This document shows positions 11,540-21,630 of a DNA stretch of 64,000 nucleotides, one piece after another. Numbering within the stretch: the first letter of the stretch is position 1; every line of letters starts with the position of its first letter. The stretch comes from Roseomonas fluvialis (lineage in GTDB: Bacteria > Pseudomonadota > Alphaproteobacteria > Acetobacterales > Acetobacteraceae), in contig NZ_AP025637.1 of assembly GCF_022846615.1 (NCBI RefSeq), positions 1 to 64,000 on the forward strand, read 5' to 3'. A program made the translations under genes and the position numbers. The notes beneath the pieces were generated by a model, which was given only the letters and a program-made list of their open reading frames with translations, ran no database searches and had not been told where the DNA came from.

Positions 11540-13638
11540 ACGCGACGGCTCGCATTGGCGTGGACGTCGGCGGCACCTTCACCGACTTCGTACTGCACGA
11601 CCCCACGCGCAACCTGGTGGCGACCGGCAAGCGCCTGACCACGCCGGATGATCCGTCCGAAGCCATCACCGCCGGCATTGCGCGACTGCTGGAGGAAACC
11701 GGCTTGCCGCCCGGCGCGCTGCATTCGGTGGTGCACGGCACGACGCTGGTCACCAACACCATCATCGAGCGCACCGGCTGCAAGGTCGGCCTGCTGACCA
11801 CCGAGGGGTTTCGGGACTCCATCGAGATCGGCAAGGAAACCCGCTACGACTTGTATGACCTGTTCCTGGAACCCGCGCCCACGTTGGTGCCGCGCGCGCT
11901 GCGGCTCGAAGTGCCGGGGCGGCTCGATGTGCACGGGACGGAACTGAAGCCGCTCGACGAAGACGCCGTGCGCCACCAGGCCGATGCGCTGGTCGCGCAG
12001 GGTGTCGAGGCCATCGCCATCGGCTTCATGCATTCCTACCGCGACCCACGCCACGAACGCCGCGCGGCGGAGATCGTGCGCGCCGCGCATCCGGGCATCG
12101 CCATCACGCTGTCCTCGTCCGTCGCGCCGGAGATCCGCGAATTCGAACGCATCTCCACCGCCTGCGCGAACGCCTATGTGCAGCCGCGCATGCTGCGCTA
12201 TCTCGACCGACTTGAGGCGCGGCTCGCGGAGATGGGCGTGACCGGTGCGCTTTACGTGATGCTGTCCGGCGGCGGCATCGCCTCCGTGCAGGAAGCGAAG
12301 GACTACCCGATCCGGCTGATCGAATCCGGCCCCGCTGCGGGCGCGATGGCGGCGTCGTGGCTGGCGAAGCAATCGGGCCTCGATCACGTCGTGTCCTACG
12401 ACATGGGCGGCACGACCGCGAAGATGTGCCTGATCGAGAACGGCGCGCCCGACCGCAAGTTCGAATTCGAAGCGGGCCGCGTGCGGCGCTTCCAGAAGGG
12501 CTCCGGCCTGCCGTTGAAGGTCAGCGTGGTCGACATGATCGAGATCGGCGCCGGCGGTGGGTCCATCGCGCGCGTCGAGGAAGGCTCTGGCCTGATGAAG
12601 GTCGGGCCGCGCAGCGCTGGCGCGAAGCCGGGGCCGATCTGCTACGGGCGCGGCGGCACGGAGCCAACGGTCACCGATTCCGACCTGGTGCTCGGCCGGC
12701 TCGACCCCTCCTACTTCCTGGGCGGCGAGATGGCTCTCGACCTCGATGCGGTGAAGCGCGCCGTCACCGACCGGCTCGCGACCTCGTTGAACGTCACGGC
12801 GGATGATGCCGCGCTGGGCATCCGTCGCATCGTTGATGAGACCATGGCGGCTGCCACGCGCATGCACCTGGCCGAGAAAGGCCGCGACCCGCGCCGCTAC
12901 ACGCTGATCGCCTTCGGTGGTGCGGGGCCGGTGCATGCCTGCGACCTGGCGCGGCTGCTCAAGATGAAGCGCGTGGTGGTGCCGCTCGGTGCTGGCGTGG
13001 CGTCCGCGCTCGGCTTCCTCGTCGCACCACCGGCAACCGACCTGGTGCGATCCCTGGTCGGCCGGATCGAACGTGTCGACTGGGCGAAGGTGGCGGAGCT
13101 CTACGCGGAGATGGCGGAGGAAGCGCGCGCGCTGCTGACCGGCGCAGGCGCGGACCCCGCGACCATCGTGTTCCGCCCCGCCGCCGACATGCGCTATGTC
13201 GGCCAGGGCTTCGAGATTCCCGTGCCGCTGCCGACTCTCACGCCCAACGCCTCCGACCTGCCGGCGATCCGCGAATCCTTCCTCGCCTCCTATCGCGAAC
13301 GCTTCGGCCGCGCGCTGGATGAACTGCCGATCGAGGCCCTCACTTGGCGCCTCGCCGCCGCCGCCCCTGGCCGCGACATCGACATGAAGGGCGCAAACAT
13401 CATCGAGGGCCGCACGGCCAAGCGCGGCACGCGGCGTGCACTGTTCGAACACCATGGCTGGCAGGACTGCACCGTGATCGACCGCTACGCGCTGGCTCCT
13501 GGCGCATCCTTCGCCGGCCCCGCGCTTGTGGAGGAACGCGAATCCACCTGCGCCATCCCGCCCGGCGCGACCGCCTCGGTCGACGCCTTCCGCAACCTCG
13601 TCATCGACCTTCCTATCCCGCAGGAGGCCACGCCATGA
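11536..13638 (+). CDS. hyuA: Hydantoinase A/oxoprolinase family subunit
   Basis: HyuA carries the ATP-binding actin-like fold that works with HyuB to hydrolyse a cyclic amide bond. The 700-aa protein starts with IGVDVGGTFTDFVLHD, the phosphate-1 motif. It also has VVHGTTLVTNTIIERTG, the YDMGGTTAKMCLIENG block and the AFGGAGPVHACDLAR region. Length and motifs match a complete subunit. It overlaps hyuB at its start and the following Bug receptor at its end by ATGA, so hyuB-hyuA-receptor form a tight operon. An N-carbamoylsarcosine-amidase-like gene elsewhere in the window (28317-28982) would suit N-methylhydantoin as substrate, but this is inference. Confidence 0.92.
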   Translation: MNATARIGVDVGGTFTDFVLHDPTRNLVATGKRLTTPDDPSEAITAGIARLLEETGLPPGALHSVVHGTTLVTNTIIERTGCKVGLLTTEGFRDSIEIGKETRYDLYDLFLEPAPTLVPRALRLEVPGRLDVHGTELKPLDEDAVRHQADALVAQGVEAIAIGFMHSYRDPRHERRAAEIVRAAHPGIAITLSSSVAPEIREFERISTACANAYVQPRMLRYLDRLEARLAEMGVTGALYVMLSGGGIASVQEAKDYPIRLIESGPAAGAMAASWLAKQSGLDHVVSYDMGGTTAKMCLIENGAPDRKFEFEAGRVRRFQKGSGLPLKVSVVDMIEIGAGGGSIARVEEGSGLMKVGPRSAGAKPGPICYGRGGTEPTVTDSDLVLGRLDPSYFLGGEMALDLDAVKRAVTDRLATSLNVTADDAALGIRRIVDETMAAATRMHLAEKGRDPRRYTLIAFGGAGPVHACDLARLLKMKRVVVPLGAGVASALGFLVAPPATDLVRSLVGRIERVDWAKVAELYAEMAEEARALLTGAGADPATIVFRPAADMRYVGQGFEIPVPLPTLTPNASDLPAIRESFLASYRERFGRALDELPIEALTWRLAAAAPGRDIDMKGANIIEGRTAKRGTRRALFEHHGWQDCTVIDRYALAPGASFAGPALVEERESTCAIPPGATASVDAFRNLVIDLPIPQEATP

Positions 13639-14615
13639 CCACGCTGCATCGCCGCGCGCTGCTCGCCGCGACCCTCGCCGTGCCCGCGCTGCGCACGGCC
13701 AACGCCCAGACACCCTGGCCCGCACGGCCCGTCACGATGGTGAACCCCTGGCCCGCCGGTGGGTCGTCCGACACCATGACGCGGCTCTTCGCGCAGCGAT
13801 TCGGCCAGATCTTCGGCCAGAATGTCGTGGTCGAGAACCGCGCCGGTGCGTCGGGCACCATCGGGCACAACCATGTCGCGCAGCAGCGGCCCGATGGCTA
13901 CACGCTGCTGTTCGCGACCAACAGCACCTATGCCATCGCGCCGCATCTGATCAGCCCGCTGCCTTACGACAATCGCGCGGCCTTCACCGGCATCTCGCTG
14001 GTGGCGCGCACGGCCCAGTCGGTCTGCGTGCACCCTTCAGTGCCGGTGAACACCATCCAGGACTTCCTGGCTTACGTCCGCGCGCGGCCGGGCGAGATCA
14101 ACTTCTCCTCCGCCGGCATCGGTGCCACCAGCCACCTCGCTACCGAACTCCTGATGGCGGCGGCGGGGCTGAACATGGTGCACGTGCCCTATCGCGGCGG
14201 AGCGCCCTCCGCGCAGGCGGTCATCGCGGGCGAGACCAAGATGTCCTTCATCGACGCCATCACCGCGCTGCCGCATCGCGCGGGCGGAACGTTGAAGGTG
14301 CTCGCGGTCAGCACCGCCACGCGCTCACCGCTCGCGCAGGATGTGCCGACGCTGCAGGAGGCGGGAGTCGCGGGCTTCGAATCCTCGACCGACATGGCGC
14401 TGATGGCGCCGGCCAACCTGCCGGAACCCATCGCCGCGCGCCTTTCGCAGGCGGTGCGCGCCGCGGTGACCGACGCTGCCTTCCGCCAGCAGATCATCGC
14501 GCAGGGGGCCGATCCGGTCGGCAGCAGCCCGGCGGAATTCGCCACCTACTGGACGGCGGAATCCGAGAAATGGGGTGGGCTCATTCGCAGCCGCGGCATC
14601 CGCATGCCGGGCTGA
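13635..14615 (+). CDS. Bug-family (TctC-like) periplasmic substrate-binding protein
   Basis: Bug proteins are periplasmic receptors of tripartite tricarboxylate transporters and bind carboxylates or related small solutes. The 326-aa product has a signal peptide with an RR pair (residues 1-24, ending TANAQ) and the diagnostic blocks NPWPAGGSSD, VVVENRAGASGT and VPYRGGAPSAQAVIAGE. The ATG at 13635 overlaps the hyuA stop, so it is probably translated with hyuBA and may deliver the hydantoinase substrate. No TctA/TctB membrane components are in the window, so it must share a permease encoded elsewhere. Confidence 0.9.
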   Translation: MTTLHRRALLAATLAVPALRTANAQTPWPARPVTMVNPWPAGGSSDTMTRLFAQRFGQIFGQNVVVENRAGASGTIGHNHVAQQRPDGYTLLFATNSTYAIAPHLISPLPYDNRAAFTGISLVARTAQSVCVHPSVPVNTIQDFLAYVRARPGEINFSSAGIGATSHLATELLMAAAGLNMVHVPYRGGAPSAQAVIAGETKMSFIDAITALPHRAGGTLKVLAVSTATRSPLAQDVPTLQEAGVAGFESSTDMALMAPANLPEPIAARLSQAVRAAVTDAAFRQQIIAQGADPVGSSPAEFATYWTAESEKWGGLIRSRGIRMPG

Positions 14616-15230
14616 TCAGCGCGCGGGGCCTGCAGGTGGCACGGTCTGCGCCACGCTAGGGCGCGACTGCGCCGCATCGAACAGCGCGGCCAGGGCCGGA
14701 CGCGCCAGGCGCCATGCGAAGATCGTGTGGCGCCGCTCGCAATACCCCAGCAGCGAGACCAGCGCGAACCAGGCCGCATCGCGTTGGGTAAACACGCCGG
14801 TCGCGGCATCGCGCTCCAGCGCATCGGCCACGCGCACCGCGCGCAGCGCCTCGAGCGCGATCACGCCTGGCGAACGTTCATGCTCTGGCCGGCGCAATTC
14901 GCGGTTCCACACTGCGATTCCATCCATCATGCCGAGCACGCGCCCATAGGCGGCCAGCGCGCGCGGCCGGTCCGCACCGGGCAGCAGCCGGCGTTCCGGC
15001 GGCACCAGCGCATCGAGCATCATAAGGACCGGCGTGGTCTCGGTGATGGTGGTGCCATCCGCCAGCACCAGCGAGGGCACGCGGCCGACCGGGTTGAACG
15101 GCAGCAACACGGATGCCGGGTCGCGCAGCGTGGCTTCCTCGACGGCGACGCGGTCCTGCAGGTCGAGCTCGATCACCGCCATGCGGGTGATGCGGGAATA
15201 GGGGGAACCGGGCGCGTGGAACAGTTTCAT
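14616..15230 (-). CDS. Glutathione S-transferase family protein
   Basis: This 204-aa protein has a thioredoxin-like N-terminal domain (1-80) beginning MKLFHAPGSPYSRITRMAV. The cis-proline motif is GRVPSLVL and the glutathione gamma-glutamyl contact lies in ITETTPVLMML. A helical C-terminal domain follows. The likely catalytic Ser or Tyr is in the SPYSR segment, and no Cys is present there. It is probably a soluble detoxification or ring-cleavage GST. Its stop abuts the converging Bug receptor gene with no spacer. The substrate is unknown. Confidence 0.85.
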   Translation of the reverse strand: MKLFHAPGSPYSRITRMAVIELDLQDRVAVEEATLRDPASVLLPFNPVGRVPSLVLADGTTITETTPVLMMLDALVPPERRLLPGADRPRALAAYGRVLGMMDGIAVWNRELRRPEHERSPGVIALEALRAVRVADALERDAATGVFTQRDAAWFALVSLLGYCERRHTIFAWRLARPALAALFDAAQSRPSVAQTVPPAGPAR

Positions 15231-15287
15231 GGCGCCACGCTACCACCGCGGATTGACGCCGCCAGCCCGCCGGGCGAATCCCTGCAC

Positions 15288-15713
15288 ATGACCGACACGC
15301 CCTTCGATCCCGCTGCCCATGGCTGGAAGCACCTGCACTGGCACAATGACGGCTTCCCCACGCTGGTGGGCCCCTTCTGGTCGAAGAAGGAGGGCGAGGG
15401 CTGGGCCTATGGCCTGCTGGCAGAACCGCGCCACGGCAATGCGCATGGCATCATCCATGGCGGGATGCTGGTGACCTTCCTGGATCAGATCCTGGGTGCA
15501 ACGTGCTGGGAAGCGGCCGCGCGCGGGCCTGTCGTAACCATCCAGCTCAACACGCATTTCGTCTCTGGCGCGAAGGCGGGCGAGTTCCTGGAAGCGCGGG
15601 CCGAGGCGGTGCGCACGACGCGATCGGTGGTGTTCGTGCGTGGGCAGATCACGACCGGCGGGCGCATCGTCGCGACCGCGGACGGCGTGTGGAAGCGGCT
15701 GGGCGCGCCGTAA
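15288..15713 (+). CDS. PaaI-family hotdog thioesterase
   Basis: This 141-aa protein has the hotdog-fold acyl-CoA thioesterase pattern. GNAHGIIHGGMLVTFLDQILG matches the conserved HGG-type catalytic loop and helix (residues about 46-66), followed by strands ending VVFVRGQITTGGRIVATADGVWK. It likely hydrolyses a small or aromatic acyl-CoA in the cytosol. The ATG at 15288 lies 57 nt from the divergent GST start. It is followed 45 nt later by a thiolase gene in the same direction, so a role in acyl-CoA turnover is plausible. Confidence 0.82.
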   Translation: MTDTPFDPAAHGWKHLHWHNDGFPTLVGPFWSKKEGEGWAYGLLAEPRHGNAHGIIHGGMLVTFLDQILGATCWEAAARGPVVTIQLNTHFVSGAKAGEFLEARAEAVRTTRSVVFVRGQITTGGRIVATADGVWKRLGAP

Positions 15714-15758
15714 CGCCCTGCGCTACCCTGGCCGGCAACGACCAGGGAGGAAAGCACC

Positions 15759-16961
15759 ATGCGCAGCGCCGTCATCGTCTCGACCGCCCGCACGCCGATC
15801 GGGCGTGCCTATCGCGGCGCCTTCAACGACACCAACGCGCAGACGCTGGGCGGCCACGCGGTGCGCGCCGCGGTCGAACGTGCGCAGCTCGACCCGGCCG
15901 AGGTCGAGGATGTCATCATGGGCGCGGCCCTCCAGCAGGGCTGCCAGGGGTCGAATGTCGGGCGTCAGGTGGCGCTGGCGGCGGGGCTGCCGGACTCCGT
16001 GCCGGGCATGTCGCTGGACCGGCAGTGTTCCTCAGGCCTGATGGCGATTGCCACTGCGGCGAAGCAGATCCTGCATGATGGGATGCAGGTCGCGGTCGGT
16101 GGCGGGTTGGAATCCATCTCACTCGTGCAGAACGACAAGGCCAACTGGTATCGCCGTGCCGATCCGTCGCTGATGGAGCGCGTGCCCGCGCTGTACATGT
16201 CCATGCTGGAAACCGCTGAGATCGTGGCGGACCGCTACGGCGTGTCGCGCGACGCGCAGGACGACTACGCCTTCACCAGCCAGATGCGCACCGCCGCCGC
16301 CCAGGCACGCGGTGCCTTTGACGACGAGATCGTGCCCCTGCCGAGCGTGATGAAGTTGGTCAACCGCGAGACCGGCGAGAGCAAAGACGTCGCCACCACG
16401 CTCACGCGCGATGAGGGCAACCGCGCCGATACCACCCTCGAAGGGCTGCAGTCGCTCAAGCCCGTGTTCAAGGACGGCATGGTGGTGAAGCAGGGTCGCT
16501 TCATCACGGCGGGCAATGCGAGCCAACTCAGTGACGGCGCATCGGCCGCCGTGCTGATGGAGGAGGCCGAGGCCTCGCGCCGCGGCCTGCATCCCTTGGG
16601 CATATACCGCGGCATGGCGGTGGCGGGCTGCGATCCGGGGGAGATGGGCATCGGCCCGGTCTTCGCCGTGCCGAAGCTGCTGGCGCAGCACGGGCTGAAG
16701 ATGGACGACATCGGCCTGTGGGAACTGAACGAGGCTTTCGCCTGCCAGGTGCTGTATTGCCGCGACCGGCTCGGCATTCCGAACGACCGGCTGAACGTGG
16801 ATGGCGGCGCGATCTCGATCGGCCATCCCTACGGCATGTCTGGCGCGCGCATGGCCGGGCACGCGCTGATCGAGGGCAAGCGCCGCGGTGCGAGGTTCGT
16901 GGTGGTGACGATGTGCGTGGGCGGTGGGCAGGGGGCCGCTGGTCTGTTCGAGGTGGCGTGA
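15759..16961 (+). CDS. Acetyl-CoA C-acyltransferase (thiolase)
   Basis: Thiolases cleave 3-ketoacyl-CoA or condense two acetyl-CoA units. The 400-aa protein has the nucleophilic C90 in [12 protein letters not shown], the [16 protein letters not shown] motif with the active-site His, and the second catalytic Cys in [13 protein letters not shown] at the C-terminus. All catalytic residues are present. A GGGAGG ribosome binding site precedes ATG 15759. It could act in beta-oxidation (FadA-like) or polyhydroxybutyrate synthesis (PhaA-like). The neighbouring thioesterase slightly favours acyl-CoA degradation. Confidence 0.92.
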   Translation: MRSAVIVSTARTPIGRAYRGAFNDTNAQTLGGHAVRAAVERAQLDPAEVEDVIMGAALQQGCQGSNVGRQVALAAGLPDSVPGMSLDRQCSSGLMAIATAAKQILHDGMQVAVGGGLESISLVQNDKANWYRRADPSLMERVPALYMSMLETAEIVADRYGVSRDAQDDYAFTSQMRTAAAQARGAFDDEIVPLPSVMKLVNRETGESKDVATTLTRDEGNRADTTLEGLQSLKPVFKDGMVVKQGRFITAGNASQLSDGASAAVLMEEAEASRRGLHPLGIYRGMAVAGCDPGEMGIGPVFAVPKLLAQHGLKMDDIGLWELNEAFACQVLYCRDRLGIPNDRLNVDGGAISIGHPYGMSGARMAGHALIEGKRRGARFVVVTMCVGGGQGAAGLFEVA

Positions 16962-16966
16962 TGCAG

Positions 16967-17070
16967 GGGGGAGGTAAACCTCCCCCGAGCGTCCCGCTCG
17001 GCAGCGACAGCCGACGTCTGTTCCCAGGTGACAAAAGAAGGAGGGGGCTCGGGGGAGTTCCCTCCCCCGA
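16967..17070. terminator. Paired hairpins between convergent thiolase and ahcY
   Basis: The gap between the converging genes holds two strong stems. The first pairs GGGGGAGGT (16967-16975) with ACCTCCCCC (16978-16986). The second pairs TCGGGGGAG (17049-17057) with CTCCCCCGA (17062-17070) around a 4-nt loop. The second is followed on the plus strand by a pyrimidine stretch (CCTTTCCTTT). They share the CTCCCCCGA arm, so one may derive from the other. A bidirectional terminator is the simplest reading. Confidence 0.55.
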
Positions 17071-17082
17071 CCTTTCCTTTGT

Positions 17083-18486
<1,404 letters not shown>

Positions 18487-18568
18487 GCGCTGTGGTCTTC
18501 CTGTCTGAACGGAACGTGCCGGGCGGGTAGCACGCGTGGGCGCCCAAGACCAGAGGCGCAGGTGAGAT

Positions 18569-18584
18569 ATAAGGATATCTTTAT
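18569..18584. promoter_or_regulatory. AT-rich inverted repeat upstream of ahcY
   Basis: The 16-bp sequence ATAAGGATATCTTTAT is a dyad centred on GATATC, with seven of eight half-site positions symmetric. It stands out in an otherwise very GC-rich gap, 83-98 nt before the ahcY ATG. Its position and shape fit a homodimeric repressor. The S-adenosylhomocysteine-responsive ArsR-family regulator SahR, known to control SAM-cycle genes in proteobacteria, is a reasonable candidate, but this is inference. No SAH riboswitch-like fold was recognised. Confidence 0.5.
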
Positions 18585-18654
18585 GCGAAGGACGCAATCT
18601 GTAGGCAGAGCCGCCGCGGTCCCCTCGCCCGAATGATGTCCGGCGGCACCAGGG

Positions 18655-18849
18655 TCAGCGCCGCGCGGCGCCGGCACGGCCCTCGTCCTCGGTCTCCTGC
18701 TCGTCGCGGCTCGGCGTCACGGCGGCCTCGGCCCGAACTGGCCGGTCGCCCCGGCAGCAGGGCCCGCCCGGCGCCTCCGCCACCGCCGAGAGCGGCGCAA
18801 GCCAGATCGCGAAAAGTCCGGTCACGGCGGCACGGCGAATGTTGCGCAT
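18655..18849 (-). CDS. Small putative secreted protein
   Basis: A 64-aa frame starts at ATG 18849 with a GAAGGA ribosome binding site about 11 nt upstream. It begins with a short basic and hydrophobic stretch that looks like a signal peptide (MRNIRRAAVTGLFAIWLAPL, ending SAVAEA). The mature part has a CC pair (PCCRGD) and a polar, acidic tail. No family is recognised. A long hairpin lies in its 5' region. It could be a chance frame in GC-rich DNA, but the start signals and leader support a real gene at modest confidence. Confidence 0.4.
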   Translation of the reverse strand: MRNIRRAAVTGLFAIWLAPLSAVAEAPGGPCCRGDRPVRAEAAVTPSRDEQETEDEGRAGAARR

Positions 18850-18876
18850 GGCGATCGACTTCCTTCGGCGACACAG

Positions 18877-18920
18877 CCACCTTCCCGGCCCCGCCGGGCG
18901 CTGGCGGGGCGGGAAGGTGG
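18877..18920. repeat. Long GC-rich hairpin upstream of the 64-aa secreted protein gene
   Basis: The arm at 18877-18895 (CCACCTTCCCGGCCCCGCC) pairs with 18903-18920 (GGCGGGGCGGGAAGGTGG) over 18 bp, with one bulged G and a 7-nt loop. It lies between the two small minus-strand genes, 28 nt before the ATG at 18849. It may terminate the upstream 97-aa gene, or act in the leader of the downstream gene. No T-run follows on either strand. Confidence 0.55.
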
Positions 18921-19113
18921 CGCTGGCATGGCATGCCGCCGCGCGGCGCGGCGAGTGATGAAGTGTTTCGCTGCGCGTGATCGTGCCGGGCAGGCGAAGG
19001 TCCCGGCGGCATTGCGCAGGGTCGCACGACCGGATGGCCGCTGCTGGTTGTGCGGCTACGCCAAGGGCCGCTGCCACCGGACGGGAGGAATCGAATCCCC
19101 CGGCCGCCCCGGA

Positions 19114-19407
19114 TCAGTCGTCGTCGTCATCGTCGCGGCTGCGCCGTAGGCGCCAGTCTGGCAGGCGTTGCGGCCCGCCTTGACCCCAGCCGCGCGGGCC
19201 GCGTCCGTCGCGCTCGCGCCAGGTCTGCTCCCGCACCCAGCCGCGACGGCCGTGGCGATCCTCGATCACCATCCGGTCCACCCGCGTGCAGCGGCCGTTC
19301 GAACAATTCGAGGAGGAATCCGACGATTGGCTGTCGGCCATCGCCGGCGCAGGCACGAGGCTGGCGGCAAGGCCGACGAGGATGGTGAGGCGGCGAAAGC
19401 TGGGCAT
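19114..19407 (-). CDS. Small putative secreted protein with Arg/Trp-rich tail
   Basis: This 97-aa frame starts MPSFRRLTILVGLAASLVPA and has a clear signal peptide with a likely cleavage after AMA (residue 24). The mature segment begins Ser-rich with two cysteines (SSNCSNGRCTRVD). It then becomes rich in Arg, Gly and Trp (WVREQTW, GPRGWGQGG, DWRLRR) and ends in a run of Asp. An AGGGAGA ribosome binding site precedes the ATG. The region between it and the next small gene contains only a hairpin. No family is recognised; a periplasmic location is inferred from the leader. Confidence 0.6.
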   Translation of the reverse strand: MPSFRRLTILVGLAASLVPAPAMADSQSSDSSSNCSNGRCTRVDRMVIEDRHGRRGWVREQTWRERDGRGPRGWGQGGPQRLPDWRLRRSRDDDDDD

Positions 19408-19469
19408 GGCGCGATCTCCCTGACGTGCCAGCCCAACGCAGCGGCGCTGCCACTTCTTCCCCCTGGTGA

Positions 19470-21296
19470 TCAGGCGCGCTCCGTCACGCCCTCCGCGAAG
19501 CCCGCCACCAGTTCCCGGATGCGCGCGGGGTCGGATTGCTCCATCACGCGGCGCGCAAAGCGGGCGCAGCCGCCGATGTCCAGCGCGCGCACGGCCTGCT
19601 TCACGCGCGGGATCGACGACGCATTCATCGAGAAGGTTCGCACGCCGAGGCCCAGCAGCAGCGGCGTCAGCAGCGGATTGCCCGCCATCTCGCCGCAGAT
19701 CGACACCGGCATGCGCAGCCGCAGCGCGGCTTCCGTCGCGAACTGCACCAGGCGCAGCACGGCCGGGTGCAGCGGGTCGTACAGGTGCGAGACCTCAGCC
19801 TCGGCGCGGTCCACCGCCAGCGTGTACATCGCCAGGTCATTGGTGCCGATGGCAAAGAAGTCGGCCTCCAGCGCGATGGCGTCCGCGGCCAGCGCAGCGC
19901 CCGGCGTCTCGATCATCACGCCGAGCGGTGGCAGCTTTTCCGGCAGGCGTTCGCCGCGGCGGCGCAGGCGGCGGGCCACGCGTTCATAGATCTCGCGCGC
20001 CTGGCGCACTTCCTCGGGCACCGTGACCATCGGCAGCAGCAGCCGCACATTGCCATCGGCGCCGGCCGAAGCCACGCGCAGCACGGCCGCGAACTGAACC
20101 TCCAGCAGTTCCGGGCGCTTCAGCAGCATGCGCAGCCCGCGCAGCCCCAGCGCCGGGTTGCCGCCGGCATGGACCGGAACCACGCCCTCGGCCAGCGCCT
20201 CCATGTCCTTCTCGCCGCCCCAGTCGAGCACGCGGATGGTGACCGGCAAGCCCTCCATCGCATCGACCACCTGGGTATAGGCCTCGACCTGCGCGTCCTC
20301 GTCGGGCAGGTCCTCGCGGTTCATGAACAGGAACTCGGTGCGCAGCAGGCCGATGCCCTGCGCGCCGGCCTGCGCGATCAGCGGCAGTTCCTGCGGGATC
20401 TCGAGATTCGCCTGCAGTTCCACCTGCTCGCCATCGGTGGTCTCGGCCGGCAGGCGACGCAGCTTGCCGAGCTTGGTGCGTTCGCGGGCGAAGGCGGCGA
20501 GCCGATCCTTCGCCTCGGCCAGCGTCGCTGCGGTGGGATGCAGCACCACACGCCCGGCCGCGCCGTCGAGCACCGCCGCATCGCCGCGCTGTGCGGCTTC
20601 CGTCAGCCCATGGGCCCCGAGCACCGCCGGAATGCCCAGCGCGCGCAGCATGATGGCGGTGTGGCCATCGGCGCCGCCTTCCTCGGTCGCGACGCCGGCG
20701 ATGCGTGCGGGGTCGAGCAGCGCGGCATCCGCGGGCGTCAGTTCCTCGGCCACCAGGATGCAGCCCTCGGGCAGGTCCTTGAGGCTGCGGAAGGGTGTTG
20801 CGGTCAGGTTGCGCACCAGGCGACGGGCGATGTCGCGCACCTCGGCCGCGCGGCGCGCCAGGCCCGCCTTGTCGTCCTCCTTGATCGCCTGGATCGCGGC
20901 GATGATGCCCTCGGCCTCGTCGCCGACCGCGGTCTCGGCGCCCAGCAACTCGGTCTCGATCCGCTTGCGCGCGCCGCGGATCAGCCGGGAATTGCCCAGC
21001 ATCATCAGGTGCGCGTCGAGCAGCGGGGAGATCTCCTCCTGCGCTTCCTCCGGCAGCACGCCGATGCGGGTCTTGAGCTTGCTGATCTGTTTGCGGGAGA
21101 AGGCGATCGCGGCGGCCAGCTTGGCGCGCTCGGCCTCGATCGCCTCGGCCGCGATGCGCCGGCGCGGCGCTTCCGCTGGCGGGTCGGAGGTGTCGAAGAC
21201 CTGCCCGATCGCGACCCCGGGCGAGACGGCGATGCCAGGGATCGCGACCTCGCGCCCGCGTGACTTCGCCTTGGCCTTGGGGGGCTCAGTCTTCAT
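19470..21296 (-). CDS. ptsI: PTS enzyme I (phosphoenolpyruvate-protein phosphotransferase)
   Basis: Enzyme I autophosphorylates from phosphoenolpyruvate and passes the phosphate to HPr. The 608-aa protein has the N-terminal HPr-binding domain and the phospho-His domain with H212 in GGADGHTAIMLRALGIP. The PEP-binding barrel follows, with LLRTEFLFMNR and the C-terminal catalytic Cys in VSICGEMAGNP. It lacks a GAF domain, so it is an ordinary EI rather than PtsP. It overlaps the HPr gene by 11 bp and is last in the minus-strand operon. With no sugar permease nearby, a regulatory PTS is likely. Confidence 0.93.
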   Translation of the reverse strand: MKTEPPKAKAKSRGREVAIPGIAVSPGVAIGQVFDTSDPPAEAPRRRIAAEAIEAERAKLAAAIAFSRKQISKLKTRIGVLPEEAQEEISPLLDAHLMMLGNSRLIRGARKRIETELLGAETAVGDEAEGIIAAIQAIKEDDKAGLARRAAEVRDIARRLVRNLTATPFRSLKDLPEGCILVAEELTPADAALLDPARIAGVATEEGGADGHTAIMLRALGIPAVLGAHGLTEAAQRGDAAVLDGAAGRVVLHPTAATLAEAKDRLAAFARERTKLGKLRRLPAETTDGEQVELQANLEIPQELPLIAQAGAQGIGLLRTEFLFMNREDLPDEDAQVEAYTQVVDAMEGLPVTIRVLDWGGEKDMEALAEGVVPVHAGGNPALGLRGLRMLLKRPELLEVQFAAVLRVASAGADGNVRLLLPMVTVPEEVRQAREIYERVARRLRRRGERLPEKLPPLGVMIETPGAALAADAIALEADFFAIGTNDLAMYTLAVDRAEAEVSHLYDPLHPAVLRLVQFATEAALRLRMPVSICGEMAGNPLLTPLLLGLGVRTFSMNASSIPRVKQAVRALDIGGCARFARRVMEQSDPARIRELVAGFAEGVTERA

Positions 21297-21630
21297 GGAA
21301 GCCGGCCTCGCACAGGCCGGCGACCGCCTCGAGCGCTTCCTTGGCGTCCCAGCCCTCGGCCTCGATCATGATCTCGGCGCCCTGGCCGGCGCCCAGCATC
21401 ATCAGGCCCATGATGGAACAGGCCGGCACGCTCTCCCCGTTGCGCAGCACGTTGATGCAGGCGGAGAAGCGCTCGGCGGTCGTCACCAGCTTGGCCGCGG
21501 CGCGCGCGTGCAGGCCGCGGCTGTTGGGGATGCGCACCGTGCGCCGCAGCACCAGGCCCGAGGGGCCGGGGTCGCAGCCGCAGGCATCGGTGGCGATCGT
21601 CGGGTCGGCGCCGTCGGACCGTTCGCTCAT
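21286..21630 (-). CDS. ptsH: Phosphocarrier protein HPr
   Basis: HPr relays phosphate from enzyme I to EIIA proteins. In organisms with HPr kinase it is also phosphorylated on serine. The 114-aa frame contains the active-site H41 in SRGLHARAAAKLV and the regulatory S72 in CSIMGLMMLGAG. The N-terminus is about 25 residues longer than classic HPr and includes CGCDPGPSG, so a later non-ATG start is possible. It overlaps EIIA at its 5' end by ATGA and EI at its 3' end, which indicates one transcript. Confidence 0.92.
   Translation of the reverse strand: MSERSDGADPTIATDACGCDPGPSGLVLRRTVRIPNSRGLHARAAAKLVTTAERFSACINVLRNGESVPACSIMGLMMLGAGQGAEIMIEAEGWDAKEALEAVAGLCEAGFHED

Noticed and set aside
18487-18568. 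SAH or SAM riboswitch upstream of ahcY
   Set aside because: I could not draw a conserved aptamer fold in the leader; the AT-rich dyad is better explained as a protein-binding site.
19081-19105. A GGAATCGAATCCC sequence resembling a tRNA T-arm
   Set aside because: The flanking stem does not pair properly and no acceptor, D or anticodon arm can be drawn on either strand, so no tRNA or tRNA-end attachment site is supported.
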